This document shows, piece by piece, positions 28,201 through 43,200 of a stretch of 64,000 nucleotides of DNA; position 1 is the stretch's first letter, and each line of letters begins with the position of its first letter. A model generated the notes under the pieces. The model made no database searches and had not been told where the DNA came from. It saw nothing but the letters and a program-made list of their open reading frames with translations. Where the stretch lies: NCBI GenBank assembly GCA_029962745.1, contig CM057154.1, forward strand, positions 23,309,776-23,373,775, written 5' to 3'. A program made the position numbers and the translations under genes. The DNA comes from Echinometra lucunter (lineage: Eukaryota; Echinodermata; Echinoidea; Camarodonta; Echinometridae).

Positions 28201-31200
28201 GTATTGCGCAATGGAGAAAATCATTATTAGCCCTATTTTTATTGCATGCACTCAACTGAAGTTTCCTTTGTACATAGAGAATTATATACATGTACCTCAC
28301 CTGGAATGGAAAGAAAATCATTCAATCATCATAATTCTCATAATCCATTGACCTGATCAATCAAACCTCCATTGACCCCACCAGGAATAAGCATGCCCCG
28401 TATGATCAATGATAAAACAAGGTCATCAATCAACAATAATTGTCAATCAATCAAAAATTAAATCAAACATACACTCCCTTTGTATCTCTCACACTGCATG
28501 TGTCTGATAACCCACTTGATCAACCAACCAATTACTCGCAGAACAATGTCTAAATTCTTTTAAGCCCCAATGTTTAATAGAGTGAAACAAAATTCATCAG
28601 TCATTCTTCAAATAGTGCAAACACAGGACCACTACATCATTTCCACCCGAAGCTGTCATGAAATGAAACACCTGATCGAAGCATGAATAATGAATCAACA
28701 AACCACCCATAAACCGCATTTCAATGTGATCACATGTGCTGGAAAAACAAAACCGATTACAAAACTCAAAACTAAGACTTTCACTAACATGAGTTATTAA
28801 ATATGATGCAAAGTCTTGATTCAAAGTTGAATTTATCCAGTCATCCAGTGCCTACATGTATACTGCAAAACAATTTTATAATTGCCATGAAATTAAGGGT
28901 TGCAAATCAAACTTCCCATTTATGGTTGTTGATGCATGGTCTCACCTGAACAATGTGACTCTGAATCATATGTCATATGTTCATGAATTTAATGTTAAAG
29001 GTAGGAAAAATTCATTCCATACAGTAGGCAATGCTCCAAAATTAGAACACCTGAAACTGTGACCAAATGAAAAGTTTGCAAGCTGCTAATGACAGGGCTA
29101 TGCTGTTGTTTGTTTGCTTGTTTTATAAACAACCTGTACATGTATATATATCCGTTTGTTTGTTGGTTCATTTTCTGAGGGGGGGGGGGGGGGGGGTGAA
29201 AAATATAAAATTTCAGAAAATCTATACTAATGCAGACCTCCCAACCTTTCCAACTGAAAAATAGGGATGATTTTGCTCAACGTTAGGAAAGAAACAGCAT
29301 TTCCCATAGGAGTGTGTAGTATTTTATCAAGAAAAATAGGAAAATCATATTGAAACTAGAGCTTGAAATGATCACAATTCAGATTCTTTCCTCCAAATTC
29401 AGAATGGTTGGAAGGTCTACTAATGCCAAAATTTCATATGACCTAGTTGCAGCATGCAGTTTCGGCTCAGAATATCCTCCTAAAAACAATTATTTCATTA
29501 AGAAGAGGAACCTCCTCAATTTATTATCAAATATCTATATTTTCATCATTTTTTTCTTATTTGTTATATTTCAACACAACAAAACACACACTTCAGTAAA
29601 TACACTACTCAAAAAAAGTTAAGGACCACTTTTAAAACGTATGTAATTTTTTTTTTTTTTTATATACAAGGTGTTTCTACAATCAACAACTTCCTGACAA
29701 CAGCAATGCCAAGATACAGCTGTCCTGAATGCCATCAAACACACTGTAATCAATTTGGTTTCAGTTGTTGCATGATGTCTCTCACATCATTGCATATCCT
29801 GAAAAGCGGGCCCATTGTGAAGTGGTACAAAAGTGGATTCAAAAGCATTTTCTGTCTTTAGTCTTTACAATCAACAAATTGCTGACAACAGTAATGCCAG
29901 GATACAGGTGTCCTGAATATCCTCAAACACAATGAAATCAATTTCAAACATGCAGTTCTTTCACGATGTTTCTCACATCATTGCAGTGGGCCCGTATAAA
30001 AGTGGCTTCCAAAGCAATTACTGTCTTTAAAATCAACAACTTGCCTACAACAGCAATGCCAAGACACCACCTAAGTGAAACAGATGTAGCCAGAGCCCTA
30101 GGGATGCTCGAAGCTGGCCTCAGTCAGCGAAGAGTAGCCAGAGTGATGGGCGTGTCACACAGTGTCATTAGCAGAGCAAGTGAAAGACACCGAGAGACAG
30201 GGCTATACTCTGAGAGACCCCGTAGTGGCCGACCAGTTTCAACAACCCCTAGAGATGATCGCTACTTGACGAATCTCAGTCTCCGCAACCGCTTTCACAG
30301 TGCACGCCGCCTCAATAATGACTTCACTGCAGCAACTGGAGTGATTGTTTCCACTCAAACAATCCGTAACCGACTTCACAGAGCAAATTTGAATGCCAGA
30401 CGGCCAGCTCAGTGTGTCCCACTCACCCCTGCTCACAGAAGAATTCGTCTCAACTGGGCTCGGCAGCATGTCAGATGGACCAGACAGCAATGGCGTAGAG
30501 TTCTGTTCACAGATGAGAGCAGATTTTCCCTTGACCACAATGATGGACGTTTGAGAGTCTGGAGGCGACCAGGAGAGAGATTTGCTGACCCCTGTATTGC
30601 AGAACATGACCGTTATGGGGGAGGCAGCATCATGGTGTAGGGAGGCATCACCTATGACAACCGTACTCGTCTCTACGTGGTCCCAGGGAGAGCAATGACA
30701 GGAGTGAGGTACAGGGATGAAGTCCTCGAACCTATTGTGGTGCCATTTGCTGAAAATGTGGGTGAAAACTTCATTTTGATGGATGACAATGCCCGTCCCC
30801 ACCGAGCTAGGGTGGTGACCGAGTTCCTTGAGGGCCATGGAATTGAGCGTATGGAGTGGCCAGCGAGGTCCCCGGACTTGAACCCGATAGAGCACGTCTG
30901 GGACATGATGGGGAGAAGTATCCAGCAGCTCGAAGCCCATCCACTTGGACTGCAGCAGCTGGGTGTGGCTCTGGAGGCTGCATGGGATGCACTGGTCGTC
31001 AGAGACATTAATCACCTCATTAGCTCCATGAGACAGCGCTGTGAAGCCGTTATTGCTGCAGGAGGAGGTCATACGCGATACTAGGCTGCCTGAAAGACAC
31101 TAAGACATTCGTTTTTTCCTCTTCATGTCGATAGTTGATGCCCCTGTGAACCCACTTTTCAGGATGTGCAGTGATGAGAGCGACAGTGTGCAACAACTGA

Positions 31201-34200
31201 AACCACCCATGCGTGAAATTGATTACAGCGTGTTTAAGGACATTCAGGACAGTTGTACTGAGGTATTTCCAGAAATAAAACACCTTGTATAAAAAAAATT
31301 ATATACGTTTTAAAAAGTGGTCCTTAACTTTTTTTGAGTAGTGTACATTTACTGGATATCTCTGTGGCCTGTGTAAACCTGCTAGGATTTGATAACAATC
31401 TGTAAGTAATGATAGTGTCAGGCATAAGACTATCAGATCCAATTTTCGTGCAGTAGTTAAACACTTACCTCTGGTGTGTTTTTCTTGAATTCTCTGCTCT
31501 GTTCCACTAATCTCTTTCTAGATGTATCACTCTCATCTTGTCTATTGGCCAAGTCTGTCGCTGTGTCATCTAATTCTCTCTGCACAGAAGAAAGAAAATA
31601 AAACAAAAATTTTGTAAGAAATCATTTCTTATCAAACAGAATTCAACAATCAATGATAAAGCCTGTCGCTGTGTGATCTGCATAAGAGAAAGTAACAATA
31701 ACCAAAAATTAAAAAAACCAACAAAACAAAGCAATATCTTATGAAACTAAACATGATTCAACACATTAGCATTCTCTGTAGAAATGTAGGCAAGTAGCAG
31801 ACAACAGACAAATGCTTATAAATTTCATGTACAAAGTTCAAATTTGCTACCTCTTTTTAATATACACATGTACACACACATCATTGTCACTGAGTGGTAG
31901 AGGGGCGTTAGAAGCATAGATAATAAATTTACTAGATGAAAAGCAGCTTGCGCGGATATCATTGTAACGCAAATGGCATTACATGTAGGCCCCGCCTCTT
32001 TGATCATTTGAAGGGGCCGATAAGCACCCGTTATCGCCATGATATCGATAACACTGTTACATTAGTCATGTCTTATTGTGATACTTTGATTTAACATGCA
32101 TTTATTGCGCATGTTTTTAGCTGATGGACGTGATGTTTTAAAACATGGACAAACGCACACTACTCCTTGGAATCATCTTACAAAATGAATTATTCATTTT
32201 TAATAGGGCTGCAGAGATCGGTGAATGCCGATTCTTGGCTGCATCGGCAAAACATCAAAATTGGTAAATATTTTGATGGGTGTGACAATGTGGAACTGAT
32301 GCAAGCGACAGTTTTTTTTTTTTACCTTTTTCTCCTCCGTAATGTTTAAAAACAAGCTTACGATAGTAGTAGAAATTATTCAAACTCCATTATGTATAAA
32401 AATGAACGCGCGATAGAAGTAGAAATTATTGAAACTCCATCATGTTTAGAAAATGAATGCACGATAGAAAATTTATTATTTAAACTCCATAATGTTTAAA
32501 AATGAATGTACGATAGAAGCAAAAATTATGTAAACCCCATCATGTCTAGAAAATGAACGCACGATAGAAACAGAAGTTATTAAAACTCCGTAATGTTTAA
32601 AAACGAACTTACGATAGTAGTAGATATTATTCAAACACCATTATGTTTAAAAATGAACATATGAAAGAAATAGAAATTATTCAACCTCCGTCATCTTTAA
32701 AAACAAATTTACGATAGTAATAGAAATTATTCAAACTCCATTATGTTTAAAAATAAACGCCCGATAGAAACAGAAATTATTCAAACTCCGTCATCATTTC
32801 ATCATGTTATGCAGACGTTTTACCATGAATTTTGGCCTGTTTGGCTGTTACAATCACACTTAGACCCTACACATGTTGTTTTGCATTGCGGGCGTAGCAG
32901 ACGGGATTCAATTATTTTATTGTAATTATGCATCTCTACTCCAGCCGCGCTCTGCACTGCATCGGTATCGGAATCGAGCCGATGCGGATGCAAAAACATC
33001 GGGCATCAGATCGGCAACGAAATTCCATATCCGTTAAGCCCTAATTTTTAATCATGAATAATGATGGTTGCTTAGGTCGGCCTTCTAATGGATCTGGACA
33101 AAATGGCGGAGCTCTAGGGGCCTGGTTAGAAGTTTTAAACTCATATCTGTATCACAGGGTGAATGCCCTTCTAGCTTTCATAGCCTACATGTATATGCTT
33201 CCTTTCCCTCAAGATGAGCAAAAACACTTGCTTGTTGTGTCTTATTACATACAGTGCTTCAAGTACTGGTAAACAGTCACTTTGGAAATCCTTTTTTTCT
33301 TTTGCAAGCACAGACAGGATGAAATTGTTCATACAATCTGACTCAACCATGAAAACTTTCTACAAACAAATGAAAACAAACTATCGCATAATCAACAGCC
33401 TCAAGTATCCTCCTCTCCTATCCCATTCTAAAGAAGAAGGGAAATCCCCATGTTATACACATGTCAAAACACAGATCCTGAAACTGTATTAAAAAAAAAT
33501 AATAATAAATAAAAACTTCCTTTAACTAGACTTAACTCATCAAGATTAATAATAATAACAGAATATTTAGGAGTGCTAAAAATAATAAGTACCACTGCAC
33601 TTACAAATAAAAAAATATGAAAAGAGAACAACAACTTACATTGATAAGACTTCCTAACTATGGGGACTTTGCATCTACATGTACCTACAGAGAAGTCCCA
33701 TGGCATAGTCAGATATAAAGGTCAACAGTGTACGTCTATCACATTTCCTATATTGCACATATATCTCAAAATCTTGGGGATTTTCCTACACATGTATGAC
33801 CAGTACAGGCCTCCATCCATAATGATAAAATTCATGTACATACATGTTTGTTTCTATCAATAACCAGTTGGTAATAATTTGCTTGCCATGCTCAAAGTGA
33901 GACAGAGCACATTTGGCAAGTTTCTAGCAAATTGTTTCCACTTTCTAGGGTAAGTGCATAAAGACTGATTTTCAAAAAACTCAATTCAAATACATGTACA
34001 TCTACTTATTTTAAAAAAAGAGGTTCTGAAAGACATGAAATAAAAACATGAAGTACAATAAATTTTATTATAATTCAATTTAAAAAGAGCTCTAGCATTC
34101 TTCTTTTTTTTTTCTACAGTGATCCCCCCCCCCCGAAAAAAGGGGACTGAATTTGGGTATATTGCACTATGAACACCTATACATTATTGGATTGGTCCAA

Positions 34201-37200
34201 GATGTGAGCGCTGTAATTGGAGTAAGATTGATGGTGTGAAAAGTGCTGGAGGGGGCTCAGCTGTTCCCAGGCAGTAGCCATTTTAATCTCGGCTATATAC
34301 TGCTCTCTATTTATTGGACAGAGTGCTCTACATCTACAAAAACTTGAAATTGAGAAACATGAGTGGTCTGATCGGTTCACATAGATGTATGTGAATCTAG
34401 GTTTTTTCAATTCTGTACTATGTCTGGAAACCTAGGATGATAAGCAGGTTTGTTGACAAGGATTGATGACCACCGTTGCTTGATTCTGACCAACTTTTGT
34501 TTCTGTTAAGAATATTCAATCAACCAAATATGCAGTGTATATAAAAGCTTGTTCAGATATGACGCGACAAATCCTCGCATTTTTTTTGTTTTGTTAATAC
34601 ATGGCGCAGCAAACCACGCCACTTATGTTAATGAACCCGCATTTATGCATCAATGCTGCAACGCTCAAATAAAAGAAATTTTTGTCAAAAGTTGCATGAA
34701 CTCATGACAATCATAATTTTACGCTAACCTTTTCAGTATTTGATTGAACAACAGCTTTTTGCCACCGGGAGGCAAAAATATGCCTTTTGCCTCTACGCTT
34801 TTTTTTGCTGCCCCTTCATATTCCATGCACGTACTACACAAAAAGTCCCCGGAGGTTTGTCGCGGGGGTTCGTCGCTTCATATCTGAACAAGCATTAACA
34901 GTTTTCACTTCTCATAGTTCTTTGAGTAGCCAGTACAATAAGAAATAATTCTCTTCTTTAGGCTACACCTAGAGACTACATAAATACATATTACTTGATA
35001 AATTTGCACATGTTCATGTTTTGTCGATCAAAACTGAAGTATTATGTGGGTTGGTAGATGACTTGCAAACTTTCAGTTGCTTCATTCAAGAATTGATCTG
35101 CAATTCACACCACTATCAGTCCTAGATGGCACTTAATAATGATTTATTCTACATATGCCCTCTATTTAATGTTTATTCATCCACATGTATACTGTATTTA
35201 TGTATTCATACATGTATATTCATACATTTATTCATTCATATTCAGTCAGTCAGTCAGTCAGTCAGCCAGCCAGTAAGTCAGTCAATCAATCAGTCGGTCA
35301 GTCAGTCGGTCAGTCAGTCAGTCAGTCAGTCAATCAGTCAGTCGGTCAGTCAGTCGGTCAGTCAGTTGGTCAGTCGGTCAGTCAATCAGTCAGTCAGTCA
35401 ATCAGCCAGTCAGACAGATACATGTACATGTAGTTATTTACAGGTTGTAGTTCTTTTATTTGTTTATTTCTGATATTTTATAAAGGGTGGCACACTTTAA
35501 CCAATTAAGGTGCTTTCACACATGATGCGACAGTGTGGTACCACACTGTGGTGGTACCACACTGTGGTGCCACACTTTTTTGTGTACAAGCCTCTGGGGT
35601 ATAGGGCGACAAAAAAATGTTGCCGTGGCAGGACACACTTTTTTTTGCTGCCTAGATACACAAAAAATGCACACCAATCAAATTTCTAAAAAGTTAGCGC
35701 AAAAATTGTTGCCATGAGATCGCTTGCGCAATCGTGTGCAAGTTTTGACAATATGCTCTCTTACTGAGAGTTGACGCGTTAATGTGCGTTCATTAGCATA
35801 TGTGATGACACAAAGTCCCACTATGTGTGAAGACGAAACAGTGTGGCGCCAGTGTGAAAGCACCTTTATGGTGGTCTTCCATGAGACCCTGTCTGGTGTT
35901 TGAAGAATACTACCGGTATTCAGTAAGTGCAAGAAATATGTATTGTACATCACAACACCATGCTCCAAGCACTGTAGAATGAAAATACAATGATTAACTG
36001 ATTGATTGACTGATTGATGAAAAGGTGCTTGGCTGGCTGGCTGGATGAATCTATTATGAAAAAAGTATGTAAAGAAATATACCACGCATATGCATGCAGT
36101 ACATAACTCTTCTGCACATGGCATTTTTCTTAATGTTGTATAATATATTCACCTTATCTTAAAATTTTGTCAGCATTTTGTGTATTATGATTATTTATTC
36201 CAATTTTGTGTGATGTTGCTTTTTCAATCTCATTTTTTTGGTATGATGTCAAATGTATGCCTGTTGAAAATGTTTGTTAAATGTATTCTTTCAGAGAAAT
36301 GTGAAATAAGCAAAAATTTGAACAATGAAATTAAGAAGATGAAAGTATTCAAAAGAGCACTGATTGATAAGAACTATAAAATCTTTACTGCGTTAAGATT
36401 TCACACATAACACACATACATGTAGCTAGCTTCACTTCTATTCACACCTAGTAATATATCCATGCTGCAAAGCTCCATCTCTTTATCTTTGTGCATTATC
36501 CCCACCCCTCAGGGTCATCAAATGCAATCTGCTCATCAATTCATTCCCCTCTATTGCCCCATTCACATTATCCCATTTCATCTGTACATCAATCTAATCT
36601 ATCATGCCCTTTTCACATTTCACAATATGTTTTGCTCATGAGTGTATTTTCACTGCTTTGCCTTGTTCACACTTGGTCTTTTCAGGTCCCATGCACATGT
36701 ATTTTCATAAATTTATACCCTCTTCTACAATACCTCATTCACACTATTCATCACAATGAGTCTTTCCATGTCATTCATTTGATTCTATCTTGTCTCATTC
36801 ATACTTTCCATCTCTGCACATTAATAATTAATCCCCCCTTCATTCCCCATTAAACCTATCCTTTCTTATCTGCTCATCTACTAGCATTCGTCATCTTAAT
36901 AAAGCCTCACTCACACTAGAAAATCATCATTTTCTCTATCCAGCTTCATTCACATGAAATGCATTCTATACTACTCCTGTGGGCAGCTCTAAACATGGAC
37001 AAAAAGTGCAATTTTAAAACTCCTTTCGAATCTGACAGCTTCCGTTTTTAAATCTCACTCGTTTTTTGGATGTGAACAGCCCCATAGAAAAGAAGTTGAC
37101 ACACTGACTGTGGCTTTACCAAAACGATCTTCATTACTTTGATTTTCTTTTTAATCCCCAAATGTATACATAAAATTTCACATTGTAAAGCAACAAGATT

Positions 37201-40200
37201 ATGGCATTCTGATTATCATGAAATTTTCCACAAGATCAATTACACATTCGATATCTTGCCCAAATCTGCTTTACAAAGGAACATCATGAGAGAGATTGGT
37301 AGGTTTTTATATGTATACCAAGAGAATGATGAGAATCTGCTCTCTGCGTTGCTTAGATTTTATGGACTCTCTCCATCTACCCCCAGGCTCTTCCCACTCC
37401 TCAAACCTCCCATCTCGACAACGCGCTTTAATTGCGCCTTCTCAACATCATCCCACTGCACCCAACCAACCGTTTCACCCTTCCGATATCACTCGTAAAT
37501 TACCGACACAGAGCGAGGGAAGAAATTAGCGAAGGATAATAATTTGGGAATCACTCCCTCTTTCTGGGCTGTGATCAATAATGCAGTGATACAGCTTAGT
37601 GAGATGATAATAGGCTTCACTGCCTGCGACGCTGCAAGGCCCATCTGTGCATCCAATTGCAGCATAGATTTCAAGAATAGCCATCTAACGCTTTGTAACT
37701 GAATAACATAAATAAAAAGCTTTGAACGGTTATAAATTACATTCTCCCAACACACTGGACTTTTTTTTCTATCCTAAAGAAAAGTCTTTCAATGCACAGG
37801 AAATACAAAGCTTCTAATAAAAGGAAATTCATGGAAAGTAACTTCACCTTCAGAAGTTTGGGAATTTACTATTTTAAAATCTAAATGATAAAAATCAATA
37901 TAAACTAAATCAACATTTTTTTCAAAATCATGATTAAGATATGATGTAAATCATAGTCCACTTTTATTTCATTTTTTCCCCTCAAGTTATGATACAGTCA
38001 TTGTGAAACTACGTGCCTTCAAACACTCTCTTTCATATTATTACCAAATCATTAAAAACAGAATCGTATCTAGGATTTCTAGTTTTCACAGCCATGTTAC
38101 AGCTTGGCAGAGTAACACATAAATCACTTTAAGCACTAAAGTACTGAAAGATTTGATCATACTCAAGATACATGTAGCTCTTCCTTACAAGAGAAACTTG
38201 GAGCTAAATTCATTCTGCTGATAATCTATGCAGTACATCATCCATTTGAATTGGATACTGAAGAAACATATCCACACTCATGTGAAAATGCTACACAGAA
38301 AGGGTCATAATTTAACTGCTCAACAGCAAGACAAAGACACAACTGAGATGGAAAAAGCTTCAAAGATTAAATCAATAACTGTGAAAATGTATTAGAAAAG
38401 GAAAGTACAGATGAAAATGATGAAGATACAAGGAAAAGGTGAACTTTCTCTGGGTTTGAAACTTTGAAGCAAAAAGTCCTAAATAACATGCGAGCAATCA
38501 GAGCAATACACTGTACAATGTAAGATTGATAGTAGAGAAATGGGGAGCATATTACTGGAAGGAACTGGGTGTCAATTGAAATGTCTGCAACACAAAGAAG
38601 GAAAGATGCTGTTTTAAGAGAAAATATGAGAGGGAGAAAGAGAGAGAGAGAACAAGAAAGAGCATTTGGCTCGATTCAATCGACAACAGGATGATGAATC
38701 ACGCTGAAAATCAATCAATCACCAAAATTAGATTGTCTGGCAAAAAACAACAAAGAAGAAATGGTGGAGGGAACTTAATCCTTGCTTGGAGCACAATTTG
38801 ATACGCTGTTAGTCCCTTTTGAAACCCTCAAATAAAGTGGAGTTCATTGTGGCTGAAAATTGCTACAGCCTTTCAAATGAATGAAGAAAATCTGTCTTGC
38901 AAGGAGTATCAATACACACATTAATTGAGTAAAGCCCGCAAAATATAGGTCTGTCAGCTATCAATAAAGGACAAGGCTTAGTCAAGTGCACCCCTACCAG
39001 ACAAATGGTAGGGTCTAATGATCTAATCCATACAAGATTCGCAATCGGCCATCCATTAGCAATTTTCTTGATGCGAACGACCAGAGGAGTACACGGGCAC
39101 GATCTATAATATCCATCCCGTCCCCGATCATTATTAGATTCTGTGCGAAACCAGCGTGTTTTCCCTGGACCGAGGCAATCAATATTCTCCCCATCTATCA
39201 GGGAGTGTTCAATAAACCAGCTGTGGGGATAGCGGCTGCCTGGAATCAATGGCTCAGCCCCCACAGCTCAGGGGCACGGCAGGGACCTCAGGGGCTGATG
39301 TGGCGGCAGGCATTGATCTATCCAATCAATGCAATCAATGATGAAGCGGGACTGCCGTTCGCTGATAATTGGCTACAATCAATTCAGCAGAGGATGGATG
39401 TAGATGTTAATGTAGATCTTAGATGTGGTCGCAGATAAAGACGGAGCGAGGGAGAGAGCGTGAGACACCGCAGGGGGAAAGACAGGGGGCAAGAGAAGGC
39501 AATAGAAATAATAAGAGCCTTGGGTACTTTTAATGATGACTACATTAAAGACAGGCCACTCTCGAGTTAGAGCTTTGCAGCTGCTTGTTTGATGCATTCA
39601 TTTCCTGCAGATTTGAAAATGCTGTTCCCTTCCATCTCAAAGAAATGGTTGTGCAGTCTGCAAGACATCAATTTGATAATAAACTAGGAAGCCTACACAA
39701 AAGCCTACATTACAGGACTTTTCATGGGTCATTCACAAATGCTAGATACCCTTTTCTGAAACATCATTATCACAAACATAGAAAATGAACGCTCCTAAAG
39801 TAAAGGAAAACTGCAAATATATGTTACTGACAATAAAATTGGAAAAATCTAATTTATTCAATTCATTAATCATTTGGCAAACAGCGATTTCCAAAACTTG
39901 TTTTCGACCTTATAGTTATAAATTGGTTTAGTAATAGGATGCTCAACCTAGCTGAGTCAATTATGTTGATTGGTACATAGCATTATTAACTCCATGTCGG
40001 CTAGAAGCTGCATGTATTGGCCTACGTGTATACAGACATTCTATACGGTAGGATTGATTATCAAACCTGAACATCTGGTTCATGTCCAGATGGATCATTT
40101 GCACAATTGATTAAGTGATAACCATGGCTTGCCAAGCGTGAACCTTTCCTCTTTAATTCCATTCTATCCATCATTTCCATTCATTATGTCCCATCCATTA

Positions 40201-43200
40201 TCCCCTCAGCCCACCAATAATAACAGCCCCATTAAAAAGGTCACTGGTTTAATTCGTTTTAATTCACTGTTTGATGATTTCCTCAGATAAATCCGCATTT
40301 TCTAGTGCCCTGATGGAAAATGATCATGGAACTGCACCCATGAAAAGCAAAAGCAGGCGATAAAAAGAAACCAAATATGCACTTCTTTGTTATCAATCCA
40401 TGTATGGATTGTTTACAAGCATGTAGTAGATATTGCCTAAAAATGAGTTGAGGGTTGTGTTCGGTCTGATTCTTCCGGAATCCATTCAATTGATCCCATT
40501 TCCTGTCAGAATTACTGATGGATTCTTGCTATTTGACGACAGGAAATTCAGGAAACTGATCATTATCAATCTAGTTTTTCTCTCCTTACAATTTCTCCCC
40601 TCAGACAAAAGAAATTTAGAAAAGCTAGGCCTGATTCTAAAGAGGGTACGGATTATGATAAGGCAGCTCTACGTGAACATGGATTTGCAAATTTACAAGT
40701 AGTATGAATGAATAAATACAACTACAGCATAAAAAGGTTTACAAAACAAATGACAACTGTGGATTGGCAGGATTTCAGAGGATTTACAGTTTACAATAAA
40801 TCTAATGTAGAATTTAAATAACTGCAAAGAAGAAGAATTAGGAGAGAGAAGGAAGAAAATTTCTTAATTGCTTTACATACACGTGTAGTCTTTAAATATT
40901 GATGAACTTGTTTGGTTGTTCCACTTGTAATATAAAGTTGTTAACCATTCTCAGCAATTCGCAGGAACAAGCCACTAAAACAGAATAATATACTGGAAAA
41001 GATCAATTCTTTTCAGGATAGAGAAAAGTGAAGGGTGGAGACTCCCGGCGATTGGATTTAATCGACAAGAAAATCAGACAGGCAAAAGATTTAGCTCCAG
41101 ACCATTGGCAAGCTGAACAAGCAACTAATCCAACTACAGCTCTTTTTCCTCCTCTCCATCTCTAAGATTTTCCTTGGAGTAACAATATTTACAGCATTGA
41201 TTTCTCCGCCTGTGATTAGATCCCGACCAAGAATTCATGCTCTTCAATGGTGCAGTGCCCAGAGCACTCCACAGACGCCTGACAAAACAAGTAATTCAAT
41301 AGCATCTCCAATGCTTTCTCCCATTCCACAAAATCCAAACCATGGAATTTCCTCTCCATACTTTTCCTCCAAGAAAAGTTAAGTACAAACAAAAACTTGA
41401 AATGTCCACCTCTGTATTGTGGTATGATAAATGTAATGTTCTGACAGTTTCCCATCTCACATTAAGGCTATTTCGATGTAAGTGCATTGTTTCTGGAAAG
41501 ATACAATGCAACATTGTCCTCTCATATGAATGCAGTAAAAATTAATGGGTCCAAATGGGAAAATGGAATAATGGGAGATTCTTGTAGAGTGTAGACTACT
41601 CATGTCTGGCACATTTGCTGTTCCTGACGCCCTTTTATCATTACTCCGGCTTTAGCCAAACTGGAAATACAGCGCTCAGGCATTTAAAGGAATTAATTCC
41701 TGCCAGGTTTGTCTAGCCAGGTACCCACTTACCTCACCTGGCTCAAGTGTGACCAAGGAGGTACCATAGACGTGTGACAAATGGACAGCTAATGTCTTTT
41801 CAAAGGACATTAGTGCTGCATCAGGGATAGTCTGCAGGCACAGACCTTAAGTTACTACTGACACTTCATTCAAATGCACTGCATCTTGAGAGAAGCCTAG
41901 CCAAAGTGCCTACTGGCTGTGTCACTATCTGGTCTGGACTCTGGAGCAGTTTATAGTACATGATCCTCATTGACCTGCTTTAGTCTCCTACTCAGACCTC
42001 AATAAACATGTTTTTACAGACCAGGGTTTGTGTCTGCAAACTACATTGGGGTTCAGAAATAACATGGATTCCTTTTCTTTTCTTTTCTTTTTTTTTCAAA
42101 TAAAACAAAATAAATCAAACAAGATTATCTTATTTGATTTATTTTGTTTAACTAAAAAAAAAAAAAAAACAATAAAAGAATTCAGATAAATCTGAATTCA
42201 AAGACTGATATCAAAACAAATCAAAGTTGGCCAACTCTTTGAACATATAAATGATACTGTATTTCAGCTATGAAACCTCTTCTAAAATGACTACAAATGA
42301 TTTTCACAGAACATAAACACATGACAAAAGTAACATGAACGATGAATTATTATCTTTTCAATCAGAGCACCTGCGCGAAACGATTAAACATCGCTGCAGA
42401 TACATGTATATTGCACACCCACTTCTTTATTGATATATACAATGTATTTGCTAATGGAGCACAACATGCAAAACAGATCTTTCATGGCAAATTATTCAAC
42501 TGGTAATGAAGTTATTGTGATCACCACAGAGAGGGTGCAGGCTACAGGGGGAAAAAGAACTACCAGTACCCAAAAAGCTATGATAGTTCTTCAGTCACAA
42601 TGAAAATAATTTTAGACATTTTGTAAAAGACCAATATCTTGCTATACATATATGTACTGATAGCATAAAAAGTCAATGCTATTAATGTTAAGAATATAAA
42701 TTATATGTACAAGTACATGTATGAACTCCATAATTTAGGAAATCGTCGCCCGGCTGGCAGAAGGGCGCTAGCATGTGTGTGTGCATGATTTTAAACATCA
42801 ATCTGGCTGGCAGTAGGGTGTTAGTTTTCAAAACTGGGAAAAACTAAGTTTTTGCAAATTTTATGTAAAGATGGCAGCTGGTTTTTGTCACATTCATACA
42901 TGTACTGTATGAACATGACTTATCCACATTTTCAAGCAAACAACTTCTCTCTGACAATATCTTCTGACCTTTGACATGTGAGCCTATCAGATGCCAGGTT
43001 TAGTAGTAAATGATAAATTGACTGTAAAGAATGATTGAGGTGATGCAAGTAGCGTCAAATTTTTCCTTCTTTTTTAGAAACCAATCCTAGTTTGAACCAT
43101 ATTTTCTCTTTCCAAGAATATAGTAAGAGCAGTAATCTATTTTTCTATATTGATGGTATTGTTCTTCAGCAAGACTTTGGTGTGTTCATGTGGCACTCTA

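Noticed and set aside
30239..31072. 277-residue open frame on the minus strand
   Set aside because: It is the antisense shadow of the Tc1 transposase and has no family resemblance.
35126..35473. Ser/Gln-rich open frames of 115 and 82 residues
   Set aside because: Pure product of the GTCA tetranucleotide repeat.
36180..36410. 76-residue frame resembling a THAP-like or zinc-finger protein tail
   Set aside because: Low-complexity, no cysteine or histidine pattern, no splice context.
38863..39438. Open frames of 133 and 77 residues in CUX1 intron 1
   Set aside because: No recognisable domain and no matching splice sites. The sequence character is better explained as noncoding with many ATCAAT motifs.
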